Of a stretch of 64,000 bases of DNA, positions 37,795 to 45,684 are shown one piece after another. Origin of the DNA: JAEUQQ01 sp963697285. Lineage in GTDB: Bacteria; Acidobacteriota; Vicinamibacteria; Vicinamibacterales; JAFNAJ01. How positions within the stretch are numbered: position 1 is the first letter of the stretch; every line of letters starts with the position of its first letter. Both the position numbers and the translations under genes were made by a program. Under the pieces are notes generated by a model that was given only the letters and a program-made list of their open reading frames with translations, did not search any database and was not told the origin of the DNA. The stretch lies in contig CAVONI010000011.1 in the NCBI GenBank assembly GCA_963697285.1, positions 1,302,001-1,366,000 of the forward strand, read 5' to 3'.

Positions 37795-39198
37795 TCAGAT
37801 CATCGACCCGGGCTGCACCCACCGGTCGAACTCGTCGGCGGTGACATAGCCGAGCCGGAGCGCAGCCTCCTTCAGGGTGAGGTGATCGCGATGCGCGGTC
37901 TTCGCGATGGCCGCCGCCTTGTCGTAGCCGATGTGTGGGTTGAGCGCGGTGACCAGCATCAGCGAGCGCTGCACCAGTTCGTCGATCCGTGCCCGATCCG
38001 GCTCGATCCCCGACGCGCAGTGCTGGTCGAAGCTGCGGAGCCCGTCGGCCAGCAACCGCACGCTCTGGAGGAACGCGTGGATGATCAGGGGCTTGTACAC
38101 GTTGAGCTCGAAGTTGCCCGACGCGCCCCCGATCGCGATGGCCGTGTCGTTCGCGATCACCTGGGCACACAACATGGTGACGGCTTCGCTCTGCGTCGGA
38201 TTCACCTTGCCCGGCATGATCGAGCTGCCTGGCTCGTTCTCCGGAATGCGCAGCTCGCCGATGCCCGCACGTGGGCCGCTCGCGAGCCAGCGAACGTCGT
38301 TGGCGATCTTCGTGGCCGCCACTGCCAGCGTCTTCAGCGCGCCGTGCGCGCTGACCAGCGCGTCGTGCGCGGCCAGGGCAGCGAAGCGGTTGTCGGCGAC
38401 GATGAACGCGTGGCCGGTGGCACGCGCAAGCTCGGCGGCGACGCGCGTGCCGAACAGAGGCGGCGCGTTGAGCCCCGTCCCCACCGCCGTTCCGCCAACC
38501 GCCAACTCATGGAGCGCGGGCAGGGACTGCGCGATCGCGGTCCGCGCGTGATCGCACTGGGCGACCCACCCGGAGATCTCCTGGCCGAGCGTCAGCGGCG
38601 TGGCATCCTGCAGGTGGGTGCGGCCGATCTTGACGAGCGAGGCATACGCCGCGGACTTCGCCGCCAGTGTCGCGCGCAGGCCGTCGAGTGCCGGCAGCAG
38701 GCGACGCGATATCCCCATCACCGCTGCCACGTGCATCGCGGTCGGGAACACGTCGTTCGACGACTGGCTCCGGTTCACGTCGTCGTTCGGATGCACGAGG
38801 CGATCGACGCCGCGCCGGCCGCCCATCAACTCAGAGGCGCGGTTGGCGAGGACCTCGTTCACGTTCATGTTGGTCTGCGTGCCCGAGCCCGTCTGCCACA
38901 CCGAGAGCGGGAACTCCTCCGCGTGCATCCCCGCGATGACCTCGTCGGCCGCCCGGGCGATGGCGTCGGCAACCGCGGGTGCGAGGCCAGCGAGTTCGGC
39001 ATTCGACACCGCCGCCGCACGCTTGACCATCGCCAGCGCCTCGATGAGGTCGAGAGGCATCGTCTCGGTCGAGATTGCGAAGTGACGCAGCGATCGCTGT
39101 GTCTGGGCACCCCAGAGGCGCGCGGCCGGCACGTCGATCTGTCCGAACGTGTCGCGTTCGGGCCTGGTCGCCTCGGGTTCGACTGGCAGGTCGGCCAT
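37795..39198 (-). CDS. fumC: class II fumarate hydratase
   Basis: FumC converts fumarate to malate in the TCA cycle without an iron-sulfur cluster. The 467-residue protein matches the usual length. Visible signatures are WGAQTQRSLRHF, SGTQTNMNVNEV, HPNDDVNRSQSSNDVFPTAMH, KIGRTHLQDATPLTLGQE, and the superfamily loop GSSIMPGKVNPTQSE with its catalytic serine. The C-terminus has the NPHIGYDKAAAIAKTAH motif of FumC proper. The gene is followed closely by the MFS transporter. The ATG start at 39198 gives MADLPVEPEATRPERDTFGQIDVPAARLWGAQ, in line with homologues. Confidence 0.95.
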   Translation of the reverse strand: MADLPVEPEATRPERDTFGQIDVPAARLWGAQTQRSLRHFAISTETMPLDLIEALAMVKRAAAVSNAELAGLAPAVADAIARAADEVIAGMHAEEFPLSVWQTGSGTQTNMNVNEVLANRASELMGGRRGVDRLVHPNDDVNRSQSSNDVFPTAMHVAAVMGISRRLLPALDGLRATLAAKSAAYASLVKIGRTHLQDATPLTLGQEISGWVAQCDHARTAIAQSLPALHELAVGGTAVGTGLNAPPLFGTRVAAELARATGHAFIVADNRFAALAAHDALVSAHGALKTLAVAATKIANDVRWLASGPRAGIGELRIPENEPGSSIMPGKVNPTQSEAVTMLCAQVIANDTAIAIGGASGNFELNVYKPLIIHAFLQSVRLLADGLRSFDQHCASGIEPDRARIDELVQRSLMLVTALNPHIGYDKAAAIAKTAHRDHLTLKEAALRLGYVTADEFDRWVQPGSMI

Positions 39199-39364
39199 TG
39201 GGGGCTACGCCTCCGCGACGCCGCGTCGTGCCGACGTCACCGCAGTCTCTCGCATGAAGCGATCGTAGCGCATGACGGGGGAGCGCCGCGGTGCGCGGCA
39301 GAGGTGCCGTGTCTGGCAGCTCGAGCGAAAGCGGTGTCTGACCAGGCGGCGGGCCGCCGGATGT

Positions 39365-39523
39365 CTATCCCGGCGGGTTCGATCGGGTGGCGCGGTGCTC
39401 GACCAGCCAGCGTTCGCTCATCCACCCGTTCTTGCCAGAATCAGACCGGCCGGAGGCGCGGCGTCTTCCGACAACCGTGACGATGACCACCAGGGCGACA
39501 GCGAGAGCGACGGCGAAGAACAT
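39365..39523 (-). CDS. small single-helix membrane protein (52 aa)
   Basis: The start is ATG 39523 with a GGGAGG site six bases upstream. It begins MFFAVALAVALVVIVTVVG, one membrane helix, followed by a basic stretch (RRRASGRSDSGKN) and GWMSERWLVEHRATRSNPPG. The strong ribosome site and the clean helix support a real gene, although nothing in the sequence is diagnostic. It lies upstream of fumC on the same strand (167 bp apart) and faces away from the next tiny gene. Function unknown. Confidence 0.5.
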   Translation of the reverse strand: MFFAVALAVALVVIVTVVGRRRASGRSDSGKNGWMSERWLVEHRATRSNPPG

Positions 39524-39795
39524 GGAGGGCCTCCCAGCCGGACGTGCGCGGCTGACCGCGTCCACGCATCATCGCCCCCGACGAGGGGCGTTGCCTGTCC
39601 ACTATGGCACACCAGCGAGGATGGCGGCGTCGGCATTCACCGTTGGCATCCGGATGCTGAGGCCGACCGGACGTCGCCGCCCTTCCATTCGCCCCCCTTC
39701 CATTCGTGTCGCCCACACCTCGGCGGCGCTATACTCGGGGTGCTGGGCGACGTATCCCACGTCGGTTGCCGCCCCTCGCTCACAGGGAGGGCCTC

Positions 39796-39903
39796 ATGGC
39801 GCTTTCACCGCGTCACCCGTTGTTCACGCTCGGCTGGGAAAGCTGGTGGTACATCGTCGGAGTGCTCGCATTGCTGCTCCTGACACTCCTCGTGGTCCAC
39901 TGA
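39796..39903 (+). CDS. small single-helix membrane protein (35 aa)
   Basis: The start is ATG 39796 with GGGAGGGCCTC before it, almost the same leader as the divergent 52-residue gene. The product is MALSPRHPLFTLGWESWWYI followed by a helix VGVLALLLLTLLVVH. A Trp/Tyr-rich interface and one membrane span are clear; there is no known family. It may be a small regulatory membrane peptide or a type I toxin-like peptide, but no antitoxin RNA is evident. The 152 bp between it and the kinase gene holds no other feature I can support. Confidence 0.5.
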   Translation: MALSPRHPLFTLGWESWWYIVGVLALLLLTLLVVH

Positions 39904-40055
39904 CCGGCGCCTGAGGTCTTCCCGCTGGTGCGCCACACGCGCACCCGATGGAGGGCCGAGGGCGGAGCGCAGAACCACGCCTCCGACGCACCATCCGGCG
40001 CGACGGGGGCGCGACGTCCGTCCCGGCGGCATGACGCCGCCACTGTGTACCCGTC

Positions 40056-42212
40056 ATGCCCCTCGAAACCGGCAGCACCCTCTCGCACTTCAAGCTGGTC
40101 GCGCCCATCGGTGAGGGCGGCATGGGCGTCGTGTGGCGGGCGCTCGATGTGTCGCTGGGCCGCGACGTGGCGCTGAAGTTCCTGCCCGACGCCCTGGCCA
40201 GCGATCGCGATCGCCTCGCGATGTTCGAACGCGAGGCGCGCGTCCTCGCGTCGCTCAACCATCCGAACATCGTCTCCATCTACTCTGTCGAGGAGGGCGA
40301 CGGCCGCCGGTTTCTCGCGATGGAGTTCGTGGACGGCGATCCCCTGTCGGCGCTGATCCCGCCAGACGGCCTTGCCGTCGAGCACCTCCTCGACATCGCG
40401 CTGCCGCTGACGGATGCCATCGCAGCCGCGCACCAGCGTGGCGTCACCCATCGCGACATCAAGCCCGCCAACGTCGTCATCCGGCACGACGGCCAGGTCA
40501 AGGTGCTCGACTTCGGCGTGGCGACGCTCGCGCCCGATGCCGATGCCGACCGGCGCAACGTGCTCCAGACGTGGGGTTCCACCGTCCACGTCGGCGCAGC
40601 CGGGACGCTCGCCTACATGTCACCCGAGCAACTTTCCGGCAACGTCACCGACTACCGGTCTGACCTGTTCTCGCTCGGGGCGCTGCTGTTCGAGTTGGCG
40701 ACCGGACACCGTCCCTTCGAGGCGACGAATCCCGTGGAACTGGTCACGGCGATCCTGCGCGACCACCCGGCGTCGCCCGCGCACTGGAAGCCGCAGCTTC
40801 CCGATCCCCTGGTCAGGGTGATCAACACCTGCCTCGAGAAGAACCCCCATCGACGGCCCGCGTCGGCCGACGCGGTTCGCGACGTGCTGCTGTCTCTCCA
40901 CGACGACCTGCGCGCCGGCCGGACGCCGCCGCAGCGCTCGATTGCGGTGCTGGCCTTCTCTGACCTCAGCGCCGAGAAGGACCAGGGCTATTTCTGCGAG
41001 GGCCTCGCGACCGAGATCATGTCGGCGCTGTCGGCCGTGCGGGTGCTGCGGGTGGCCTCGCGGCTGTCGTCGTTCCGCTTCACCACCGCGACGCACGACG
41101 CGCGTGACATCGGCGAGGCCCTCCAGGTCGGCACGCTGCTCGACGGCAGCGTGCGACGATCAGGACATCGCCTGCGCGTGACCGTGCAGCTGATCGACGC
41201 GCCAACGGGATTCTGCCTCTGGTCGGAGCGCTACGACCGTGAACTGAAGGACGTGTTCGACATCCAGGATGACATCGCGCACCGGGTCACCGAGGCGCTC
41301 GTCCTCACGTTGAGCGTCCAGGAGCGCCACGCCTTGCACCGGCCTGCCGCACGTGACGTCGCCGCGTACGACTACTACCTTCGCGGACGGCAGCTCTACT
41401 ACAGGTTCAACCGTCATGCCGCAGCGGAAGCCCGCGAGCTGTTCGCCCGCGCGGCCGAGATCGACACCCAGTTCGCCAGCGCCTACGCGGGCATGGCCGA
41501 CTGCCACGCCTACCTCTACATCCACGGTGGCCGTGACCCGCAGCAGCTCGACGCCGCGCTCGACGCGGGCCGCACGGCGTTGCGACTCGACCCGTCACTC
41601 GCTGAAGCGCACACGTCGGTGGCCACGGCGCTGTCGCTCGAGGGACGACGCGAGGAAGCCCAGAAGCACTTCGAACAGGCGATTGCCCTCAACCCCGACC
41701 TCTTCGACGCGTACTATTTCTACGCGCGGAACGCGTTCGCCGACGGCCGTCCCGAACGCGCGGCGGAACTGTACGAGTCGGCGATGCGCATTCGTCCGGA
41801 TGATTACCAGGCCCCGCTGCTCGTCGCACAGATCTACGATGACCTGGGACGGCCCGACGAGGGCGCGGCCGCGCGGCGCAAGGGGGTAGCCGTCGCCGAG
41901 GCGCACCTGGCGCACACGCCGAATGACGCCCGCGCGTGGTACATGGGCGCCAACGGCCTGGTCGCCCTCGGCGAGCGCGAACGCGGCCTCGAGTGGGCGC
42001 AGCGGGCGCTGTCGCTCGACCCCGACGACGCGATGCTGCTCTACAACATCGCCTGCATCCGGAGCCTGGCCGGGGAACTCGACCCCGCACTCGATTGCCT
42101 GGAGCGGGCATATGCGTCAGGCTTCCGGGTCATGGACTGGCTGGCGCACGACAGCAACCTCGACCCGCTCCGGTCATCGCCGCGGTTCCAGGCCCTGATG
42201 GCGCGCTGGTGA
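40056..42212 (+). CDS. Ser/Thr protein kinase fused to TolB-like domain and TPR repeats
   Basis: The product is 718 residues. Residues ~12-275 are a Hanks-type kinase: glycine loop IGEGGMGVV (18-26), ATP-anchoring K41, catalytic HRDIKPAN (D134), DFG (D152), and APE-like GTLAYMSPEQ. The next ~125 residues (RSIAVLAFSDLSAEKDQGYFCEGLATEIMSALSAV...SVRRSGHRLRVTVQLIDAPTGFCLWSERYDRELKDVF) form the TolB/FlgO-like domain common in acidobacterial and cyclase-linked kinases. The rest is at least five tetratricopeptide repeats (ELFARAAEIDTQFASAYAGMADCHA, ALSLDPDDAMLLYNIACI). No membrane helix is present, so it is cytoplasmic. It phosphorylates unknown partners. The glutaredoxin-like gene follows after 4 bp and may be its target or redox modulator. 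Confidence 0.93.
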   Translation: MPLETGSTLSHFKLVAPIGEGGMGVVWRALDVSLGRDVALKFLPDALASDRDRLAMFEREARVLASLNHPNIVSIYSVEEGDGRRFLAMEFVDGDPLSALIPPDGLAVEHLLDIALPLTDAIAAAHQRGVTHRDIKPANVVIRHDGQVKVLDFGVATLAPDADADRRNVLQTWGSTVHVGAAGTLAYMSPEQLSGNVTDYRSDLFSLGALLFELATGHRPFEATNPVELVTAILRDHPASPAHWKPQLPDPLVRVINTCLEKNPHRRPASADAVRDVLLSLHDDLRAGRTPPQRSIAVLAFSDLSAEKDQGYFCEGLATEIMSALSAVRVLRVASRLSSFRFTTATHDARDIGEALQVGTLLDGSVRRSGHRLRVTVQLIDAPTGFCLWSERYDRELKDVFDIQDDIAHRVTEALVLTLSVQERHALHRPAARDVAAYDYYLRGRQLYYRFNRHAAAEARELFARAAEIDTQFASAYAGMADCHAYLYIHGGRDPQQLDAALDAGRTALRLDPSLAEAHTSVATALSLEGRREEAQKHFEQAIALNPDLFDAYYFYARNAFADGRPERAAELYESAMRIRPDDYQAPLLVAQIYDDLGRPDEGAAARRKGVAVAEAHLAHTPNDARAWYMGANGLVALGERERGLEWAQRALSLDPDDAMLLYNIACIRSLAGELDPALDCLERAYASGFRVMDWLAHDSNLDPLRSSPRFQALMARW

Positions 42213-42216
42213 CCGC

Positions 42217-42411
42217 ATGGACACGATCACCCTCTACACGCGGCCGGGTTGCTGCCTCTGCGACGAAATGAAGCACGCCCTCGAACAGCGCGGCCACTCC
42301 ATCGTCGAGGTCAACATCGACGAGGACGAGGAGTTGCAGCGGCGTTACTGGCTCGACATTCCGGTGGCGGTCCTGCCCGACGGCCGGGTGCTCGCCAGGC
42401 ACCGCCTCTGA
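42217..42411 (+). CDS. glutaredoxin-like protein (DUF836 type)
   Basis: This 64-residue thioredoxin-fold protein begins MDTITLYTRPGCCLCDEMKHALEQRGHSIVEVNIDEDEELQRRYWLDIPVAVLPDGRVLARHRL. The redox motif is C-x-x-C in GCCLCDE, and the cis-proline strand (DIPVAVLPDGR) is present. Such short proteins are common next to kinases and cyclases and may donate or accept thiol electrons. It is co-transcribed with the kinase (4-bp gap). Confidence 0.85.
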   Translation: MDTITLYTRPGCCLCDEMKHALEQRGHSIVEVNIDEDEELQRRYWLDIPVAVLPDGRVLARHRL

Positions 42412-42471
42412 CGACGCGACGCGCGCGAGGCCCTACCCTTCGGCTCAGTGGGGTTGAAGTGCGCTCAGGGC

Positions 42472-42585
42472 TTACGGCGTCCGCTTCACCGTCTTGTCTT
42501 TCTTCTGCTTCGCCTCCTGCTGCTGCTTCTTCAGTTGCTGCTGCTTGCCCTTCTCCTTGTCCTTCTTTCCACCCTTGTCGCCCAT
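42472..42585 (-). CDS. small lysine-rich protein (37 aa)
   Basis: From ATG 42585 (GAGGAGC ribosome site) the frame reads MGDKGGKKDKEKGKQQQLKKQQQEAKQKKDKTVKRTP and stops with TAA at 42472. It is almost all Lys, Gln, Glu and Asp, so it is very basic and probably disordered. Comparable tiny MGDKGKKDK-type proteins are found in many bacteria and are of unknown role, perhaps nucleic-acid binding. The opposite strand shows a long leucine-rich frame, which is just its complement. Confidence 0.75.
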   Translation of the reverse strand: MGDKGGKKDKEKGKQQQLKKQQQEAKQKKDKTVKRTP

Positions 42586-42761
42586 GCCTTGCTCCTCTTC
42601 GAATGTCCGGGCCAGGGGTGCGACCCTGTACCTGATCGGCACCCGGCAGCCGCGCTGACGTGCTCCGGCAACCGGATTCTACGCTGCAACCCGCGCAGAA
42701 TCGCGAGACGCTGATTGTGCGGGACGCTCAGCGTTGCACCGCCGCTCGGGACGGCGTCGAG

Positions 42762-44132
42762 TCAACGCGACTGGCCGGCGCCGACCCACGCGTCGAAGCG
42801 CGCCCTGACGCGGGCGGCCAGGCGCTCTGCGGCGCCCTGCGACGCGCTCTCGACGATGAGGCGCATGATCGGCTCGGTGTTCGACCCCCGCAACAGGAAC
42901 CAGCCATCTGGCGTCGACACCTTGACGCCGTCGCACCTGTCGATCGGCATGCCCTCGTGTTCGGTCGCCGCGAGGCGCAACACGTCGGCGATCCGGTGCG
43001 ACGGGCAGGTCAACTGCTGCTTGATCATGAATCTCGCAGGAATCCCGGCGACGAGCCGCGAGAGCGGCTGCGCGCTCGCCGCGAGCCGATGCAGCACGAG
43101 GCCCATCCCGACGAGACTGTCGCGCGCGAAGTTGATCCGCGGGTAGATCACGCCGCCGTTGCCTTCTCCCCCGATGACCGCGCCGACGCGCCGCATCACG
43201 TCGGTGACGTTGGCCTCGCCGACGCGCGAGCGCGTCACCTTCACCCCGAACGCCGCCGCCACATCGTCGACCGCGTGCGTCGTCGCGACGTTGGCGACGA
43301 CGGGCCCAGGCGCTGTCGCCAGGACCTGTTGCACCGCCAGGACCAGCGTGAGTTCCTCGCCGATCGGATCGCCGCGTTCAGAGACGATGGCGAGGCGGTC
43401 GGCGTCCATGTCGAGCGCGAAGCCGACGTCGCACGCGTGGGCGCGCACGGCGGCTGCCAGCTGTCCCAGCGCCTCGGGCGTCGGTTCGGCCGGGCGCGGA
43501 AACGAACCATCCGGGGTGACGTTGATCGGCACCACGTCGACGCCGAGGGCGGTCAGCAATCGTGGGCCGACGATCGATCCCGCGCCGTCGCACGCATCGA
43601 TGGCCACGCGGAGCCGCGGTGACGCGGGCAGCGGCCCGAGCGCATCGATCACTGCCGAGACATGGATGCCAAGTGCCTCGCGCCCGCGATCGACCGGGCG
43701 CATCTCGGCGCCGGCGACTTTCGTGTAGTCGCCCTGGTGATAGATGTCGAGCAACTCCCTGCCGGCCGCGCCGCCGAGGAACAACCCGTCGCCGCCGATG
43801 AACTTCAGCGCGTTCCACTCCGGTGGATTGTGGCTGGCGGTGATGGCCACGCCGCCCCGGGCGCCGAGCCTGCGCACGAGCAACTGCACGGTGGGCGTCG
43901 GGCACACGCCGAGATCGACGATGCGACAGCCGCTCGACAGCAGCCCGGCGATGACGGCCTGCGCCACCATCTCGCCCGACGTCCGCGTGTCGCGGCCGAT
44001 CACGATGCGACTTCCACCGACGTAGGTGCCGAACGCCTGCGCGAAGCGCGTGAGCAGCGCGGGCGTCAGCGACTCGCCGACGACACCGCGCACGCCAGAA
44101 ATGCTGATCTTGAGGGTACGGATGGCGCGCAC
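42762..44132 (-). CDS. phosphoglucosamine/phosphomannomutase family enzyme
   Basis: The product is 456 residues from a GTG at 44132. All four domain markers are present: ISGVRGVVGE, the phosphoserine loop ITASHNPPEWNALKF (Ser100), the Mg loop DMDADRLAIV (D-x-D-x-D), the substrate loop GGEGNGGVIYP, and the phosphate-binding RGSNTEPIMRLIVES. This fits GlmM/ManB-type alpha-phosphohexomutases that interconvert hexose 6- and 1-phosphates, probably glucosamine or mannose for cell-wall or glycan precursors. It is the catalytically competent partner of the gene directly upstream, whose stop lies 1 bp before its start. The exact sugar cannot be fixed from sequence, so no symbol is given. Confidence 0.9.
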   Translation of the reverse strand: MRAIRTLKISISGVRGVVGESLTPALLTRFAQAFGTYVGGSRIVIGRDTRTSGEMVAQAVIAGLLSSGCRIVDLGVCPTPTVQLLVRRLGARGGVAITASHNPPEWNALKFIGGDGLFLGGAAGRELLDIYHQGDYTKVAGAEMRPVDRGREALGIHVSAVIDALGPLPASPRLRVAIDACDGAGSIVGPRLLTALGVDVVPINVTPDGSFPRPAEPTPEALGQLAAAVRAHACDVGFALDMDADRLAIVSERGDPIGEELTLVLAVQQVLATAPGPVVANVATTHAVDDVAAAFGVKVTRSRVGEANVTDVMRRVGAVIGGEGNGGVIYPRINFARDSLVGMGLVLHRLAASAQPLSRLVAGIPARFMIKQQLTCPSHRIADVLRLAATEHEGMPIDRCDGVKVSTPDGWFLLRGSNTEPIMRLIVESASQGAAERLAARVRARFDAWVGAGQSR

Positions 44133-44133
44133 G

Positions 44134-45504
44134 TCAGATCCTCAGGCGATCGCGCGCCCAGTCGGCCAGGTCGCGCGCCCGGGCGGGGGTGTCGGCCTCG
44201 GCGATGACGCGGATCAGCGACTCGGTGTTCGAGGCGCGCACGTGGAGCCACGCATCGGACCACATCACCTTGACACCGTCGGTCAGGTCGACCGCCAGGC
44301 CCGGCTCGTCCTGCGCGTCATCGCGGAAGTTCTGCAACACCGTGTACAGCAGGTTCGGTTCGACGGGGTGCCGCTCCTTGATCATCGCCAGCGCCGGCAG
44401 CGTGTCGATCAGCGCCGAGAGCGGCTGGCCCGACGCCGCCAGGTGGTCGACGATGAGGCCGATGCACGCGGCAGCGTCGTGCGCCAGGTGGACGGCGGGG
44501 ACGACCACGCCGCCATTGCCCTCGCCGCCGAGCACGGCGCCGTTCGACGCGACCGCGTCGGCGACGAACGCCTGCCCCACCGGCGTGCGGATCACCGGCG
44601 CGCCGAAGCGGGCCGCGATGCGATCGACGGCTGCGCTGGTCGAAACGTTGGTCACCACCGGACCCATGCGCACAGGCAGCACGATGGCGGCTGCGAGCGC
44701 AAGGGTCACTTCCTCAGAGAGGGCGCGGCCCGTCTCGTCTACGACGCCCAGCCGCTCGCCGTCGGCGTCGTGGACGAAGCCCACGTCAGCGTGCCCGGCC
44801 CGCACCACGGCGGCCACCTGCGCGGCGGTGGCCTGGCTCGGCTCGGGCGCGTGCGGGAACGGCGCTGTCGTGTCGTCGTTGATCGTGAGCACCGTGCACG
44901 ACAGGGCACGGAGCCACGACGGCGTCAGGCGTGCGCAGGCGCCGTTGCAGCAGTCGAGCGCCACGCGCAGGCCGCGCCTGGCGACGCGCGCCGCGTCGAG
45001 GTGCTGCGTGAGGCAGGCGATGTGGTGGGGCACCGCGTCCCGCGTCGCAACGCCGCGCGGCACGCGATCCCACCGTGCCTTCGCGAACTCGCCCTGATGA
45101 TAGATGTCGAGCAGTTCGTCGGCTTGTCCGATGTCGAGGTAGCGGCCGTCTCCGCGGACGAACTTCAGGGCGTTCCAGTCGGTGGGATTGTGGCCTGCGC
45201 TGATCGCGATGCCGCCACGCGCGCCCAGCCAGCCGACCGCAAGTTGCAGCGTCGGGGTGGGGCAGATTCCGAGGTCGATGACTTCGCAGCCGGCGGCGAG
45301 CAACCCGGCGCTGACGGCCGCCGCGACCATGGCTCCCGACGGCCGCGTGTCGCGGCTGACGAGCAGCGGGCCGCCGTCGGCGTAGGTGGCGAAGGCCTGT
45401 GCGAACTCGACCGCCAGTTCGGGCGTGAACGTCTCGCCGACAATGCCGCGCACGCCGCCAATGCCAATCTTCAGGGGACGCCGGGTGACGGGGCGTTGCG
45501 ACAC
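44134..45504 (-). CDS. phosphohexomutase paralogue lacking the catalytic serine
   Basis: This is a 456-residue paralogue of the following gene, taken from GTG 45504; an open frame extends to 45552. The fold markers remain: IGGVRGIVGETFTPE, GGEGNGGVVVP and HVRASNTESLIRVIAEAD. The phosphoserine loop reads AISAGHNPTDWNALKF, so the active-site Ser is Gly104. The Mg loop is HDADGERLG, in which the last Asp of D-x-D-x-D is Glu. Without the serine it cannot carry the phosphoryl group, so it is probably a non-catalytic or altered-function subunit. The two genes are 1 bp apart, which suggests a heteromer or regulated pair (inference). Confidence 0.88.
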   Translation of the reverse strand: MSQRPVTRRPLKIGIGGVRGIVGETFTPELAVEFAQAFATYADGGPLLVSRDTRPSGAMVAAAVSAGLLAAGCEVIDLGICPTPTLQLAVGWLGARGGIAISAGHNPTDWNALKFVRGDGRYLDIGQADELLDIYHQGEFAKARWDRVPRGVATRDAVPHHIACLTQHLDAARVARRGLRVALDCCNGACARLTPSWLRALSCTVLTINDDTTAPFPHAPEPSQATAAQVAAVVRAGHADVGFVHDADGERLGVVDETGRALSEEVTLALAAAIVLPVRMGPVVTNVSTSAAVDRIAARFGAPVIRTPVGQAFVADAVASNGAVLGGEGNGGVVVPAVHLAHDAAACIGLIVDHLAASGQPLSALIDTLPALAMIKERHPVEPNLLYTVLQNFRDDAQDEPGLAVDLTDGVKVMWSDAWLHVRASNTESLIRVIAEADTPARARDLADWARDRLRI

Positions 45505-45684
45505 GCGGTCATGATACCGCCAGACAACGCCGGGAAAGGCGGTACGGGGCACGATGCCGTGCTGATCCCGAAATAGGCCGACACGACGGTCGGCCCCGGG
45601 GCGTGCGCGTGCGGGTGCCGGGACTGCTGTCGCGACGCAACCACGATGCGTCGTCGGCCATGCAGGGCCGGTGCCCGCCGTCGC

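Noticed and set aside
42448..42714. Leucine-rich 88-residue frame that looks like a membrane protein
   Set aside because: It is the exact complement of the lysine-rich small protein, where CTT/CTG are the reverse of Lys and Gln codons.
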